Assembly: GCA_964525995.1 (NCBI GenBank)
Contig: CAZGIM010000009.1
Coordinates: 92,473-156,472 of the forward strand
Direction of reading: 5' to 3'
DNA from: CAIVAT01 sp964525995
Lineage (GTDB): Bacteria > Bacteroidota > Bacteroidia > Bacteroidales > FEN-979
DNA length: 64,000 nucleotides
The position numbers were made by a program, and so were the translations under genes. Shown piece after piece: positions 31,769 to 41,153 of this stretch (positions are counted from its first letter, which is position 1; each line of letters begins with the position of its first letter). Under the pieces are notes generated by a model. The model did not search any database. It was not told the DNA's origin and saw nothing but the letters and a program-made list of their open reading frames with translations.

Positions 31769-34696
31769 ATGACTGTCGATTTCATTGAAGGAAAGGATTA
31801 TCAAGGATTCCGTTTGGAAACTAAAAAATTCATCAAAGAGGTGAATGGCTGGTGTCTCTATTTCAGACATGTCGGATGCGGCGCCCGTCTGTTTAAGATT
31901 ATGACCGACGATTCCAATAAAACATTTTGTATCGGCTTCAAAACCCTTCCCAATTCCGATAATGGAGCTCCCCATATCATGGAACATTCGGTACTCAACG
32001 GATCCGTGAATTTTCCCGTGAAGAGTCCGTTTGATGTGCTGCTCAAAGGGTCGCTCAGTACCTTTCTAAACGCATTCACCTCGAAAGACTATACCATGTA
32101 CCCGGTAGCCAGCATGAACGACCAGGATTACTACAACCTGATGCACGTATACCTGGATGCTGTCTTCAACCCGTTGATATATTCCGATGACCGTATCTTT
32201 AAACAGGAGGGATGGCACTACGAGCTTACCGATCGGGCCAATGAGGTGACCTTTACGGGAGTGGTCTATAACGAGATGAAAGGCGCCTTTTCAAATCCGC
32301 AGCGGGAACTGTGGTACCAGGTATTCCGGCATCTTTTCCCGGGTCATCCTTACGGATTCGAATCGGGAGGGCATCCGGTCTCCATCCCGTCGCTGAACCG
32401 CGATGAATTCATTGCCTTTCACCGCAAATTCTACCACCCCGGGAACAGCTACATCTTCCTTTACGGAAACGCCGACTTGCTCAGGGAACTCACCTTCATC
32501 AACGAATCGTATCTTTCGGAATATTCCAAACCCGATGAAGATATCACTATCTCCGATCAGGAACCGTTTCCCGCTATGAAAGATATCACGGAGCGGTACC
32601 CGCTGGCGGAAGGAGCCGACCCGGTCAATCAAACGTTTCTCACCTATAACTTCCTTGCCGGTCAGAACAGCGACCTGGCGCTCACCATGGCACTTGATAT
32701 CCTGTGCGAAGTACTGGTAAACCAGGAGTCGGCGCCGCTACGCAAAGCCTTGCAGGAAGCCGGGATCGGCCAGGAGGTATCGGCATCGTGCTCCAACTTT
32801 AAACAGCATGTCGTTCAGATTGCAGCCCTGAACGCCAATCCCGGCGATAAACTGCAGTTTGAAACAATCATTAAACAAACCCTCACCAACATCATCCGTG
32901 AAGGACTCAATAAGGAGGAGATCGCGGGAGTGATCAACCGGATGGAATTCAGGCTTCGGGAGGGCGACGATGCTCAAAAAGGATTAGCCTGTCTGAACCA
33001 ATGTCTGGCACGATGGTTCTTCTGCGACGACCCATTCTCAGGCCTTGAATATGAAGTGATCCTGAAGGAGGTTAAGCGATCGCTCCGTGAACAATATCTT
33101 GAAGACCTTATCGAACGGTACTTTCTCGATCCGACCCGGACATTGTTGCTCACCCTCGAACCATCAACCGACCTGGAAAAAATCCGCGAAGCCGACGAAG
33201 CCCGGATCCTGAAAGCTTACCGCTCATCGCTCAGCCCATCGGCAATAGACAAGCTGATTGACGATAACCGCGAACTGATCGCATTCCAGCAACAAGCTGA
33301 CACCCCCGAAGCCCTCTCAACCATCCCCATGTTAGCCCTCAGCGACATCCGGAAACAGGTTGAACCCATCGATTTTTCAGATGGCAAGATCCTCGGAACC
33401 AGAATCATCCGACTTAGTCAGTTCTGTAACGGAGTGATCTATCTGAATCTGTGTTTTGACCTGCGGTCGCTTCCCGCAGAATTGATCCCCTATGCAGCGC
33501 TGCTAGCCAGTCTCTCGGGAAGCCTTGATACTTCCCGGTATTCTTTCGAAGAGATTAATAAACTACTGAACATCCACAGCGGGGGATTTTCAACACTTCT
33601 GCGCACCTATAACAAAGATCAGGACGATGGTTCCCTGCTCCCCTATTTTATGGTCTCGGTGAAAACCATGCGGGATCAATCGGACAAAATATTCGAGTTG
33701 ATTCCCGAAATCCTTCTCAACAGCAGGTTTCGTGATACGTCGCGGATGAAAACCCTGATTGCCCGCCACCAGTCGCACCTCGACGCCTGGGTCAAGAGCA
33801 GCGGATTCCAGATCGCCAGCAAACGGCTCATCTCCTATTTTAGCCGACAAGGACTATTTAGCGAGTTGACTGGCGGATGGTCTTACTACCGTTTTGTTAC
33901 CGGTATACTGAACGACTTTGACGCGGTTATCGGCCCCTTGTCCGACCGGCTGGAACAGATCGTGCGGTTGCTCTTTACCCGTGAGAACCTGGTTGTTTCG
34001 GTAACCTGTGAAGAGCAGGATAAATTGCAGTATGATCAACGGTTGTCCCGGTTTGTGGAGTCGTTACCTGCCGGTACACCGGTGATGAGGATGGGCTGGG
34101 ATCTGAAGCCGGAAATCCGGAACGAAGGATTGATTGCGGCTTCCAACGTTCAATATGTCACATCGGGATTCAACTTCCGGAAGCTGGGTTATACCTGGTC
34201 GGGCAGGCTGCTGGTACTCAACCAGGTGCTTTCGACCGACTGGTTGCAAACCCAGGTGCGGGTAATCGGCGGGGCATATGGCGGATTCAGCAGCATCGGT
34301 CCATCGGGTAATTTCACCCTGAACTCTTACCGTGATCCCAACCTCGCTGAAACCTTGTACATTTATCGTAAAACGCCTGACTTTCTTGAAAAATTCAGTC
34401 CCGATACGGCTTCGATGAACCGTTTTATCATTGGAACCATCGCAGAGCTGGACACGCCCCTGACCCCGTCGCAAAAAGGGAACAAGGCGCTGAGCATGGC
34501 GCTCACCCGCCGCAGCAACGATGACCGTCAACGCGACCGGGATGAGGTACTTTCAACGGAGCCTCGACACATCCGGGGATTTGCCGGGATGGTCAGAGAG
34601 ATCCTGAACCAGGATGTACATTGCGTTTATGGAAGCGCTGAAAAGTTGACCAAGGAGAAAAAGCTTTTTGGTGAACTGGTTCCGGTTCATTCGTAA
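31769..34696 (+). CDS. M16 family metalloprotease, presequence-protease (PreP) type
   Basis: A 975-residue peptidase of the M16C (PreP-like) branch, which degrades short unfolded peptides inside a closed chamber. The inverted zinc motif H-x-x-E-H is seen in GAPHIMEHSVLNGS (about H71 and H75), and the third ligand Glu lies in VVYNEMKGAF. The long single chain holds four alpha-beta domains, as in PreP. No signal peptide is seen, so it acts in the cytoplasm. A weak -7-like sequence, GAACTTTG, lies just upstream. It converges with the small exported gene at 34732 with only 35 bases between them and no strong hairpin. Confidence 0.92.
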   Translation: MTVDFIEGKDYQGFRLETKKFIKEVNGWCLYFRHVGCGARLFKIMTDDSNKTFCIGFKTLPNSDNGAPHIMEHSVLNGSVNFPVKSPFDVLLKGSLSTFLNAFTSKDYTMYPVASMNDQDYYNLMHVYLDAVFNPLIYSDDRIFKQEGWHYELTDRANEVTFTGVVYNEMKGAFSNPQRELWYQVFRHLFPGHPYGFESGGHPVSIPSLNRDEFIAFHRKFYHPGNSYIFLYGNADLLRELTFINESYLSEYSKPDEDITISDQEPFPAMKDITERYPLAEGADPVNQTFLTYNFLAGQNSDLALTMALDILCEVLVNQESAPLRKALQEAGIGQEVSASCSNFKQHVVQIAALNANPGDKLQFETIIKQTLTNIIREGLNKEEIAGVINRMEFRLREGDDAQKGLACLNQCLARWFFCDDPFSGLEYEVILKEVKRSLREQYLEDLIERYFLDPTRTLLLTLEPSTDLEKIREADEARILKAYRSSLSPSAIDKLIDDNRELIAFQQQADTPEALSTIPMLALSDIRKQVEPIDFSDGKILGTRIIRLSQFCNGVIYLNLCFDLRSLPAELIPYAALLASLSGSLDTSRYSFEEINKLLNIHSGGFSTLLRTYNKDQDDGSLLPYFMVSVKTMRDQSDKIFELIPEILLNSRFRDTSRMKTLIARHQSHLDAWVKSSGFQIASKRLISYFSRQGLFSELTGGWSYYRFVTGILNDFDAVIGPLSDRLEQIVRLLFTRENLVVSVTCEEQDKLQYDQRLSRFVESLPAGTPVMRMGWDLKPEIRNEGLIAASNVQYVTSGFNFRKLGYTWSGRLLVLNQVLSTDWLQTQVRVIGGAYGGFSSIGPSGNFTLNSYRDPNLAETLYIYRKTPDFLEKFSPDTASMNRFIIGTIAELDTPLTPSQKGNKALSMALTRRSNDDRQRDRDEVLSTEPRHIRGFAGMVREILNQDVHCVYGSAEKLTKEKKLFGELVPVHS

Positions 34697-34731
34697 AACC
34701 CCGCGTTGGCAGGCACGAATTCCTGTGTCCT

Positions 34732-35166
34732 CTATTTGCCCCCCTTCAAAGCTTTCTCAATCTCATCGCGGATGCCGACTTTAAATTTCTCGACATTGGA
34801 CTGACCGTTGGCAAAAGCAAATTCGGTAAGGTCAGTTCTGACCTCCTTCCCATGATCCTGGCTGATGATGTACAAGGCCTGGGCATTGATTTCGAAACCA
34901 TTAACGAATTTCTGGTTTGCCTTATCATCGGTGTTTACAATCCTGAACCGGATGGTCCCGTCGCGCATCTCCTTTGCATAAGATGTTTGCATCAGTTTTC
35001 GCAGGTTCTCCTCGATCGACTGGTCGATCGGACACCGTTCATTGGGATGAAAATAGTAAACCTCCACTTTCGGTTTTACCTGAGGCTCTTTTTTTTCCTG
35101 GGATACTGCCAGGAATGGTCCGGTAAACAAGAGCGTAAGTAAAACAAAGAGGATTCGTGAATTCAT
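34732..35166 (-). CDS. exported ArsF-like thioredoxin-fold protein
   Basis: A 144-residue exported protein. It begins with signal peptide MNSRILFVLLTLLFTGPFLAVSQ, so the ATG at 35166 is preferred to upstream ones. The mature protein has KVEVYYFHPNERCPIDQSIEEN, a motif with one Cys where thioredoxins would have a pair, and VNTDDKANQKFVNGFEI further on. This layout resembles the ArsF-like family of small thioredoxin-like proteins. Its activity is unknown and a second active-site Cys is missing. It follows the LruC gene on the same strand with a 44-base gap. Confidence 0.7.
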   Translation of the reverse strand: MNSRILFVLLTLLFTGPFLAVSQEKKEPQVKPKVEVYYFHPNERCPIDQSIEENLRKLMQTSYAKEMRDGTIRFRIVNTDDKANQKFVNGFEINAQALYIISQDHGKEVRTDLTEFAFANGQSNVEKFKVGIRDEIEKALKGGK

Positions 35167-35210
35167 GTTGCTTTTAAACATACAGCCTAGCATTTTTTGT
35201 TAAATCTCGG

Positions 35211-37115
35211 TCAGTAAATATTATAATCATTCCTGTAACCCGGAAGATCCCGGTACCAGCCGGAATAAAGGGCGCCCCCGCTTTCGGCCCACTCCACAAA
35301 ATGGTTGTAGGCATTTATAATTTGAACCTTCTCTACCGGGTAGTCAAAACTTTCATAGATATTAATTGCCCACGGAAGGTTGTTCACTGTTTTATAATAT
35401 CTGTTCAATCCCGGATTACTGTTATCATCAATGGTCCCGAACCAGGCCGGGTTGGCCCTGCTGGTTGGCGGTTGATCGGGCAGGTGAACCTCCAGTCCCC
35501 GCTGATGGTCCACGAAAATGAACGGGTTGAAATGCTCAATATCCACCTGGGCCATGGTGTAGATGCGGGTATTGAACAAAATATGTATGTTCAGCGTGTA
35601 GGGTGTAACATAAGGAGCTCCGGGAGTGGTATTTACACCAATGCCAGAACCCGGATGGGGCATCAGGTCATAGGCATCATCATAAACAATGACGGTAGGC
35701 CTGGTTTGCCCGGTTTCCATCCCGTTGGCCCCAAGGGTCACGATGCCATGTGCCAGGTGAGAACCAGCTACCGAAAGATGTGACTGGTTCACAGCATCAT
35801 CATGAAATTGAAAACCAAATCCATTCCGGTAGGCTGCTCCGAACGCTTTGACAGTAAACGTTCCGAAGATCTCAACCACCTTGTTTGAGGCGTTGGTGAC
35901 TGTTTTGAACCGGTAATCAATCACCAGGTCATTGAAATCATAATCCCCTTTTGCCGGCCAAAGATCTTCGTATGCCAGGGTCCCAAAGCCCGGCGCCGGA
36001 AAATAGTTATTGAAGGCACGTTCAGGATCAGTCGGATAATCATCCGACACATCAGGAACCCCGTCGCCGTCGGTATCCACCGGAGCAGGCACTGCATATT
36101 CATAGGGTCCCATATCGACAATTACATTAACGATGCGTGGATTTCCATCCAGATCCGGAACGGTTGTCATCCATCCCAGGTTGTATCCGACATCGATACA
36201 TGGTGAACCAGCCTGCAAATGATAATCTTCCGATCCGGGAGTCGTACTAACGAACATCGGAATCGCGGAGATGCAACCGGAACTGTATGTCCCCGAAAGC
36301 GCCGGGGTTGTACAGCAATTGTAAAAATAATTACCGCCGCCACTCACCACGTAGTCACTCCCAGTATTGTAATAAATAATACAATTGTAGATCGAACCGT
36401 TGCTCCAGGTCCTGATTCCGGCTCCATCCGGAGCCGTGTTTTTTGCGATAACACAATTCTTCACTCTGCCTTTTGCCCAGATGTTCACCCCTCCACCATA
36501 CTTAACCGAAGAATTTTCCACGATCTCGCAGTTCCTCACCTCTCCGTCATTCAGCAACCTTACACCTCCTCCATAACCATCACCGGAGCCATTGTCGGCC
36601 TGGTTACCATAAATAAAGCAGTTCTGCAGAAGTCCACCGTTATCAAGGGCTACACCTCCGCCATCGCGCGCCCGGCAGTTCGTGATGATACAATTCTGAA
36701 CGGTTCCGCCATTGTCGATATCTATTCCTCCTCCAAATCCATCCAGGTTTCTTCCGTTCTTTATTGTAAATCCTTCAATCACCGCATCGGTGTTGTTTAT
36801 GTACATACACCGGGTTACATTGTTCCCATCGATGATGGCGGATGTAGCGCCATTGATGCTGCGCAGGGTAATCCCGATGGTGACCGATATATTCGAAGTC
36901 AATATATAGGTACCATTGTCCACCAGTACGATGTCATCAGAATTGCAGGCATTGACGGCCGTCTGAATGTCCGTTGCCGCGGTAGCCAGACTTGTGTAAG
37001 GAGGCGTATTGCTGCCGCCGGGTGACACATAACGGGTTATTGAAATGGCCTGTAATTCAAATGCCCACGTTAGTATCAGTATCGTGATTATTACAGCTTT
37101 TGTCTTCATATCCAT
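35211..37115 (-). CDS. secreted parallel beta-helix protein with LruC domain
   Basis: A 634-residue exported protein. After a signal peptide (about 1-23) comes a right-handed parallel beta-helix (about 30-330) with repeats of the kind GGxVxNCxIxxN (for example VQNCIITNCRARDGGG and GEVRNCEIVENSSVKYGGG). At about 352 there is a calcium-binding type stretch, DTDGDGVPDVSDDYPTDP. The remainder is an LruC domain with YEDLWPAKGDYDFNDLVIDY. Such proteins are surface-exposed and often adhesive or polysaccharide-related. A role in carbohydrate binding or lysis is inference. The upstream small gene on the same strand (37142-37516) may be co-transcribed. Confidence 0.85.
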   Translation of the reverse strand: MDMKTKAVIITILILTWAFELQAISITRYVSPGGSNTPPYTSLATAATDIQTAVNACNSDDIVLVDNGTYILTSNISVTIGITLRSINGATSAIIDGNNVTRCMYINNTDAVIEGFTIKNGRNLDGFGGGIDIDNGGTVQNCIITNCRARDGGGVALDNGGLLQNCFIYGNQADNGSGDGYGGGVRLLNDGEVRNCEIVENSSVKYGGGVNIWAKGRVKNCVIAKNTAPDGAGIRTWSNGSIYNCIIYYNTGSDYVVSGGGNYFYNCCTTPALSGTYSSGCISAIPMFVSTTPGSEDYHLQAGSPCIDVGYNLGWMTTVPDLDGNPRIVNVIVDMGPYEYAVPAPVDTDGDGVPDVSDDYPTDPERAFNNYFPAPGFGTLAYEDLWPAKGDYDFNDLVIDYRFKTVTNASNKVVEIFGTFTVKAFGAAYRNGFGFQFHDDAVNQSHLSVAGSHLAHGIVTLGANGMETGQTRPTVIVYDDAYDLMPHPGSGIGVNTTPGAPYVTPYTLNIHILFNTRIYTMAQVDIEHFNPFIFVDHQRGLEVHLPDQPPTSRANPAWFGTIDDNSNPGLNRYYKTVNNLPWAINIYESFDYPVEKVQIINAYNHFVEWAESGGALYSGWYRDLPGYRNDYNIY

Positions 37116-37141
37116 ACATGATTTGAATTATCGTAAAAATA

Positions 37142-37516
37142 TCATTTCAATTGATAATCAAGGAACAGCCCGGTCAGTTGAACGGTACTCACACGGCCAT
37201 TGAAACAGAGCCTGATCTCATCGACATACGAAGGTATGGTGATCTTAACATTATATGTGGAACCGGCAGTAATGAACCCTTTGTTGTAATGATAACTACC
37301 TTCAGGAGGGGAGACCAGAATTACTCCCGAAACTGCCGACTTCAGATTTAGCTCGATTGTTTTGGTGGTCTGCCAGTTGAAATCCGGGGCAATCTTCATC
37401 GTCTCCATATTCTTTGAAGCCGGAGCCGGCTCTATTTCCTGTTCAATCTTCTTGCAAGAATTCAGCGCTGGCGCTGTAATCAGTATCATCAGCCCGTATG
37501 CAATGATCTTTTTCAT
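37142..37516 (-). CDS. small predicted lipoprotein of unknown function
   Basis: A 124-residue predicted lipoprotein. The signal peptide is MKKIIAYGLMILITAPALNSC, with a lipobox Cys at about residue 21. The mature part has DFNWQTTKTIELNLKSAVSG, GSYHYNKGF and VKITIPSYVDEIRLCFNG, a beta-rich sequence resembling the N-terminal part often placed before LruC domains (DFNWxTT pattern). It lies 26 bases before the LruC gene start. No function is known. Confidence 0.75.
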   Translation of the reverse strand: MKKIIAYGLMILITAPALNSCKKIEQEIEPAPASKNMETMKIAPDFNWQTTKTIELNLKSAVSGVILVSPPEGSYHYNKGFITAGSTYNVKITIPSYVDEIRLCFNGRVSTVQLTGLFLDYQLK

Positions 37517-37938
37517 AGTCTATGATCTTTAATTGACAAAAATTCGTAATTGAATTATTGATTTATCCATTTAAAAACGGATTTCGGGAGTTAAGAGCTG
37601 CGAGGGATGGCAGCACAAAGGGAGAAGATGTGATCAGGATCTTTTTACGTCGTAATCCCGGATCCGGTAAATAATTATCAAAGATACAATAAACACTATA
37701 AGAAACCTAACACTCCTTCGGGAACGTGGCTGTTTATTAAGTATCTATAGCCACTTTTTTCGTAAGTGTGATGTTTTTTTCTGTGATAAGGTGTTTATGC
37801 CCTATGCTGACCGGAAAGAGGACTGCTCAACCATGGATGGAAAATGCAGGGCATGCATTTTCACAAGCTTTTACCTGATCGAAAATTCAATGAAACGGGA
37901 TGCCGGGATTTTCCGGCGATCCTTCCTGTAGTGTAGTG
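37517..37938. other. 422-bp non-coding region with three hairpins
   Basis: No gene is seen between the lipoprotein and the amylase. Three structures stand out. GTGGCT at 37726-37731 pairs with AGCCAC at 37749-37754, followed by six T on the plus strand (37755-37760). GAAAATGCA at 37840-37848 pairs with its complement at 37854-37862 over a 5-base loop. GCCGG and CCGGC around 37902-37917 could form a terminator for the amylase on the minus strand, but lack a T run. Confidence 0.55.
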
Positions 37939-40797
37939 CTATTGTGTAATGACAAGTTTACAGGTCATTGCGCCCTGCATAGCCTCAAGCCGTATTAGGT
38001 AAACACCGGGCTGCACTTTCCGGCCCGCCTCATCCAGGCCATCCCAGTTGATCAGGGTGGTCCCCGGCATGATCTTTCCACGGAATAAACCGACAATTTG
38101 GTTCCCCACCAGGTTGTAAACCTTCAACCCTGCTTCTGTTGCATGGATTGCCTCGATGACCAAAGTGACCGGACCTGCCGCCGGATTCGGGTAAACCGAT
38201 AGCGCCGGAAAATCTCCCGCATCAGCCGGTAACGGATCCCCGGTCCCGGTAAACACCGGTTTTTGAAGACGCGTTGTGGTAAATATATGGTATTCGCCTG
38301 CTGCAAGGAACAATTCATCAGCTGTACCTGCTACCTGAATGGAATCACCGGTAAAATAGTCATACCAGGTGCCTGCCTTTGTAAAACCGGGGGCGATGCT
38401 ACCCGAACGCACATCAAAATTTCCTGCCACCACAACATCCATCTCTTCATGGCGCAAAACCACCGACTTCTGAGCCGCTTTTACGCTGAGGGTAAAATCA
38501 GTGGTGCTGAAAACCGGGTGATCTTTCTTAAGTGCCATCAGCGCAGCAAAGGTATTATACAGATACCGCCTCCGCCATTGCTGCTGGTAATCCCACCTGA
38601 CGGGTTTGGGGTCGAGCCTCGAAGCACTGGTGCCCGAAGGATAATTGATGCTGTAATCATACCCAAGCTCCTCAAACTGCCACAGCATCTTCGGACCGGG
38701 AATCGTCAGGAAAAATGCTGCCGCCATTCCCGACCGCAGCAGGGCTACCGATGTGTCGCGACAGGTATAGGGCGGATTGGACGTGTTTCCTGCTGAAATG
38801 TTCCGGAACATCTGCCGCTCCTCATCATGGCTTTCCATGTATCCGACTAGGTGGGGATCCTGCCAACCCCTGTTGACATACGAGATCCAGGAAAAATCGG
38901 ATGTCGAACCTGTAGTCCAGCCCATTGTACCATTACTGTAAGCATTGTTCAGATTTCCCCAAAGCATCATTCCGTCATCCGAAAGTTCTTTCTCCTCGTT
39001 GTTGTCGGCGAAATGTTCGAGAATAAAGTAGATCTCCGGGTTGATTTGTGTAACTGAATTTCGGTAGCCATTGAGTACCGCTATCCTTGCCGTGTCCCTG
39101 CGCCCCCACAACGCGACATTGTCGGGATAGGAATTCACCTGCGTGAACCCTTTTGACAGATCAAACCTGAATCCGTCGATGTGATATTCGGATGCCCAAT
39201 AGGCCATAACCTTTTTGCTAAACTCCTGCGTATAAACACTTTGATGGTTGAAGTCGAGTCCCACATTGTAGGGATGTTTCGGGATCTGGTTGAACCAGGG
39301 ACTGTTGGCTGATGGCCGGTTGGCCTCGTTATCCCAGTAAAGACGCACCAACGGCGATTTTCCGAACTGGTGATTGAGGACGATGTCGAGGATCACGGCA
39401 ATCCCCTGCTCATGAGCTGCCTCGATGAATTGTTTCAAACCTTGGCTGGTTCCGTAATATTTGTCGGGAGCGAACATGAAATCGGGATTGTATCCCCAAC
39501 TGCTGTTCCCTTCAAATTCCATGACCGGCATCAGTTCAACAGCATTGATCCCTAATCGCTTCAGGTACGGCAGCGTATCGATCAGCGAGGGATAATCGTG
39601 CTGCACCGTGAAATCGCGGATCAACAATTCATAAATAATGAGGTCGGTCACGGCGGGTGGGGTAAAACCGGAACTCCTCCAGGGATAAGGAGCCTGTGCA
39701 GTCTGTAAATAAGAACAAATATCCGTTGTTTTGCCTTCAGGGTATGGAAGCAGTCCGGGATAGGTTGCAGGATCGATGTACTTGTCGTCGGGGTCGCACA
39801 CTTTGTCGCAGTAAGGATCAGCGATGCGGAGGCTGCCATCGACCAGGTACTGGAACAGGTACTCTTTGCGAGGGACAAGGTTCCCGATGCGGATCCAGTA
39901 CCGGTTGTTATCGGGTGTCCGCATCATGTAATGCGCCGAATCGCACTGCCAGTCATTGAAACTTCCGATCACGAACACATTTTTCTTGCCGGGTGCAAAG
40001 AGTGAGAGAATAACGGTGGTCGAATCCATGTAATTGATCCCGTCAACCACTCCCTGCGGCAACTCAGCCGTTACCGGCGGGGTGACTACGGTATAGCTGA
40101 AGGAGTCGGCGCGGGCAGCCGTGTCGTTTACCGCAACGATCTTAACCCAGTTTGTAACCCAGTAATGACCGAATGGATCGGCCAGGATCGTATCAGTTAT
40201 GGTGGTTCCGGCTATAGCCTTGATCAGGGTGTTGTTGACAAATAGTTTCAGACTGTCGGCCAGTGGACTGGTGGCTTTCACGGCGATGGTGTCGTTCAGA
40301 TCGGGGAAGAGGGCTTTATGGTTGGGAAGGATGATGTTTACGCTGGTGGAGGCAGGATAGACGTCGGAATATATATCAGCGCCATTGGCTTCACGGCCGA
40401 CCTTGGAACCGTCGCTGTTTCGGAAAACAAAGGCCAGCTTTTCGATGATCTCGCCAACCGGAACACCGTACCATTCCCTGATCGAGGGGGTCATTTTGAT
40501 CTGGTATTTATTTCCGCCCAACGGGGTCATCAGGGCTTTGGGAATGTTCTGATTCCATTGGGCAATTACATATTTCCAGTCGGTAGGCGAAGTGCTCTGA
40601 TCGGTTATCACGCCGGTATGGGCATAGATGGAGCCCGTAAAATCTTTCAGCGCCGCATTGCCAAGCGAGGCATCATAAATTACCGTACAGGAGTCATGAT
40701 CGGTTGGATAAACCGGGATGGTCACAACCGTTTGTGACCGGAGCAGAAAGGGGATCACGATCAGAGCCATGATCATGCCGGGCGCTGTTTTATACAT
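37939..40797 (-). CDS. secreted GH13 alpha-amylase family enzyme with T9SS sorting domain
   Basis: A 952-residue secreted glycoside hydrolase. Order: signal peptide (about 1-20), beta-rich N-terminal modules, a CBM48-like domain (VIGSFNDW, LFQYLVDG), the GH13 catalytic barrel (about 385-830), and a C-terminal T9SS type A sorting domain (LSVYPNPAAGPVTLVI). Catalytic regions: DIVLNHQFG, GFRFDLSKGF (nucleophile Asp), FILEHFADN (Glu) and ESHDEERQM (Asp). It should cleave alpha-1,4-glucans outside the cell. The start at 40797 is fixed by the promoter at 40822-40852, which overlaps an upstream in-frame ATG. It is divergent from susC. Confidence 0.93.
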   Translation of the reverse strand: MYKTAPGMIMALIVIPFLLRSQTVVTIPVYPTDHDSCTVIYDASLGNAALKDFTGSIYAHTGVITDQSTSPTDWKYVIAQWNQNIPKALMTPLGGNKYQIKMTPSIREWYGVPVGEIIEKLAFVFRNSDGSKVGREANGADIYSDVYPASTSVNIILPNHKALFPDLNDTIAVKATSPLADSLKLFVNNTLIKAIAGTTITDTILADPFGHYWVTNWVKIVAVNDTAARADSFSYTVVTPPVTAELPQGVVDGINYMDSTTVILSLFAPGKKNVFVIGSFNDWQCDSAHYMMRTPDNNRYWIRIGNLVPRKEYLFQYLVDGSLRIADPYCDKVCDPDDKYIDPATYPGLLPYPEGKTTDICSYLQTAQAPYPWRSSGFTPPAVTDLIIYELLIRDFTVQHDYPSLIDTLPYLKRLGINAVELMPVMEFEGNSSWGYNPDFMFAPDKYYGTSQGLKQFIEAAHEQGIAVILDIVLNHQFGKSPLVRLYWDNEANRPSANSPWFNQIPKHPYNVGLDFNHQSVYTQEFSKKVMAYWASEYHIDGFRFDLSKGFTQVNSYPDNVALWGRRDTARIAVLNGYRNSVTQINPEIYFILEHFADNNEEKELSDDGMMLWGNLNNAYSNGTMGWTTGSTSDFSWISYVNRGWQDPHLVGYMESHDEERQMFRNISAGNTSNPPYTCRDTSVALLRSGMAAAFFLTIPGPKMLWQFEELGYDYSINYPSGTSASRLDPKPVRWDYQQQWRRRYLYNTFAALMALKKDHPVFSTTDFTLSVKAAQKSVVLRHEEMDVVVAGNFDVRSGSIAPGFTKAGTWYDYFTGDSIQVAGTADELFLAAGEYHIFTTTRLQKPVFTGTGDPLPADAGDFPALSVYPNPAAGPVTLVIEAIHATEAGLKVYNLVGNQIVGLFRGKIMPGTTLINWDGLDEAGRKVQPGVYLIRLEAMQGAMTCKLVITQ

Positions 40798-40821
40798 GGT
40801 AAGAGATATTTTGAATTCATG

Positions 40822-40852
40822 CAAATGTAATTAAAACAAGATTTTTGTCAAA
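40822..40852 (-). promoter_or_regulatory. promoter of the secreted amylase gene
   Basis: On the minus strand TTTG (40849-40852) and TACATTTG (40822-40829) are separated by exactly 19 bases, the consensus Bacteroidetes promoter. Transcription should start near 40815, about 18 bases before the start codon at 40797. It also rules out the longer in-frame start at 40824. Confidence 0.85.
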
Positions 40853-40870
40853 TCATAATCCAAACAAAAG

Positions 40871-40878
40871 CGTTAACG
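40871..40878. promoter_or_regulatory. palindrome CGTTAACG between divergent starch promoters
   Basis: CGTTAACG, within AAAGCGTTAACGGAA, lies in the 56 bases between the amylase and susC promoters. Its position makes it a possible operator for both. LacI-type regulators bind CG-centred palindromes of this style, but no regulator gene is in the window. Confidence 0.35.
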
Positions 40879-40908
40879 GAACCCTGACAGGATTTTTCTT
40901 AAAAAACA

Positions 40909-40939
40909 TTTGGTTTTAGTCTTTTCCGCATTAACTTTG
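40909..40939 (+). promoter_or_regulatory. promoter of the susC operon
   Basis: TTTG at 40909-40912 and TAACTTTG at 40932-40939 are exactly 19 bases apart, the full Bacteroidetes consensus. The predicted start near 40946 leaves a leader of about 210 bases before susC. Confidence 0.82.
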
Positions 40940-40981
40940 TAGAAATGTCATGAACTTCGCGGAGATATTTAATACCCTGAG

Positions 40982-41036
40982 TTAAGGAATTTTAAATCTT
41001 CAAAAGGAATTCCTTAAATTTTCTTAAAAATAAGGA
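40982..41036 (+). promoter_or_regulatory. cluster of inverted AAGGA/TCCTT repeats in the susC leader
   Basis: TTAAGGAATT (40982-40991) and AATTCCTTAA (41008-41017) form a 10-bp inverted repeat with a 16-base gap. A perfect 12-bp palindrome AAGGAATTCCTT lies at 41004-41015. TAAGGA at 41031-41036 pairs with TCCTTA at 41011-41016. The arms compete, so this could be an RNA switch or a multi-site operator in the leader of the starch operon. Confidence 0.5.
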
Positions 41037-41153
41037 TACTAATTGAAAAAATATTTTATTTTTGACATTTGGTAACTGATTTTTTCTGTAAGATCATGAT
41101 CCTGACAAGATTTTCTTTAATAAACAATATGTTTAACCCTTAATTTTATCTTT

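Noticed and set aside
36219..37025. A 268-codon open frame on the plus strand opposite the LruC gene
   Set aside because: It is antisense to a repetitive beta-helix gene whose biased codons keep the opposite frame open. It has no recognisable domain and no promoter, while the minus-strand gene has a signal peptide and clear domains.
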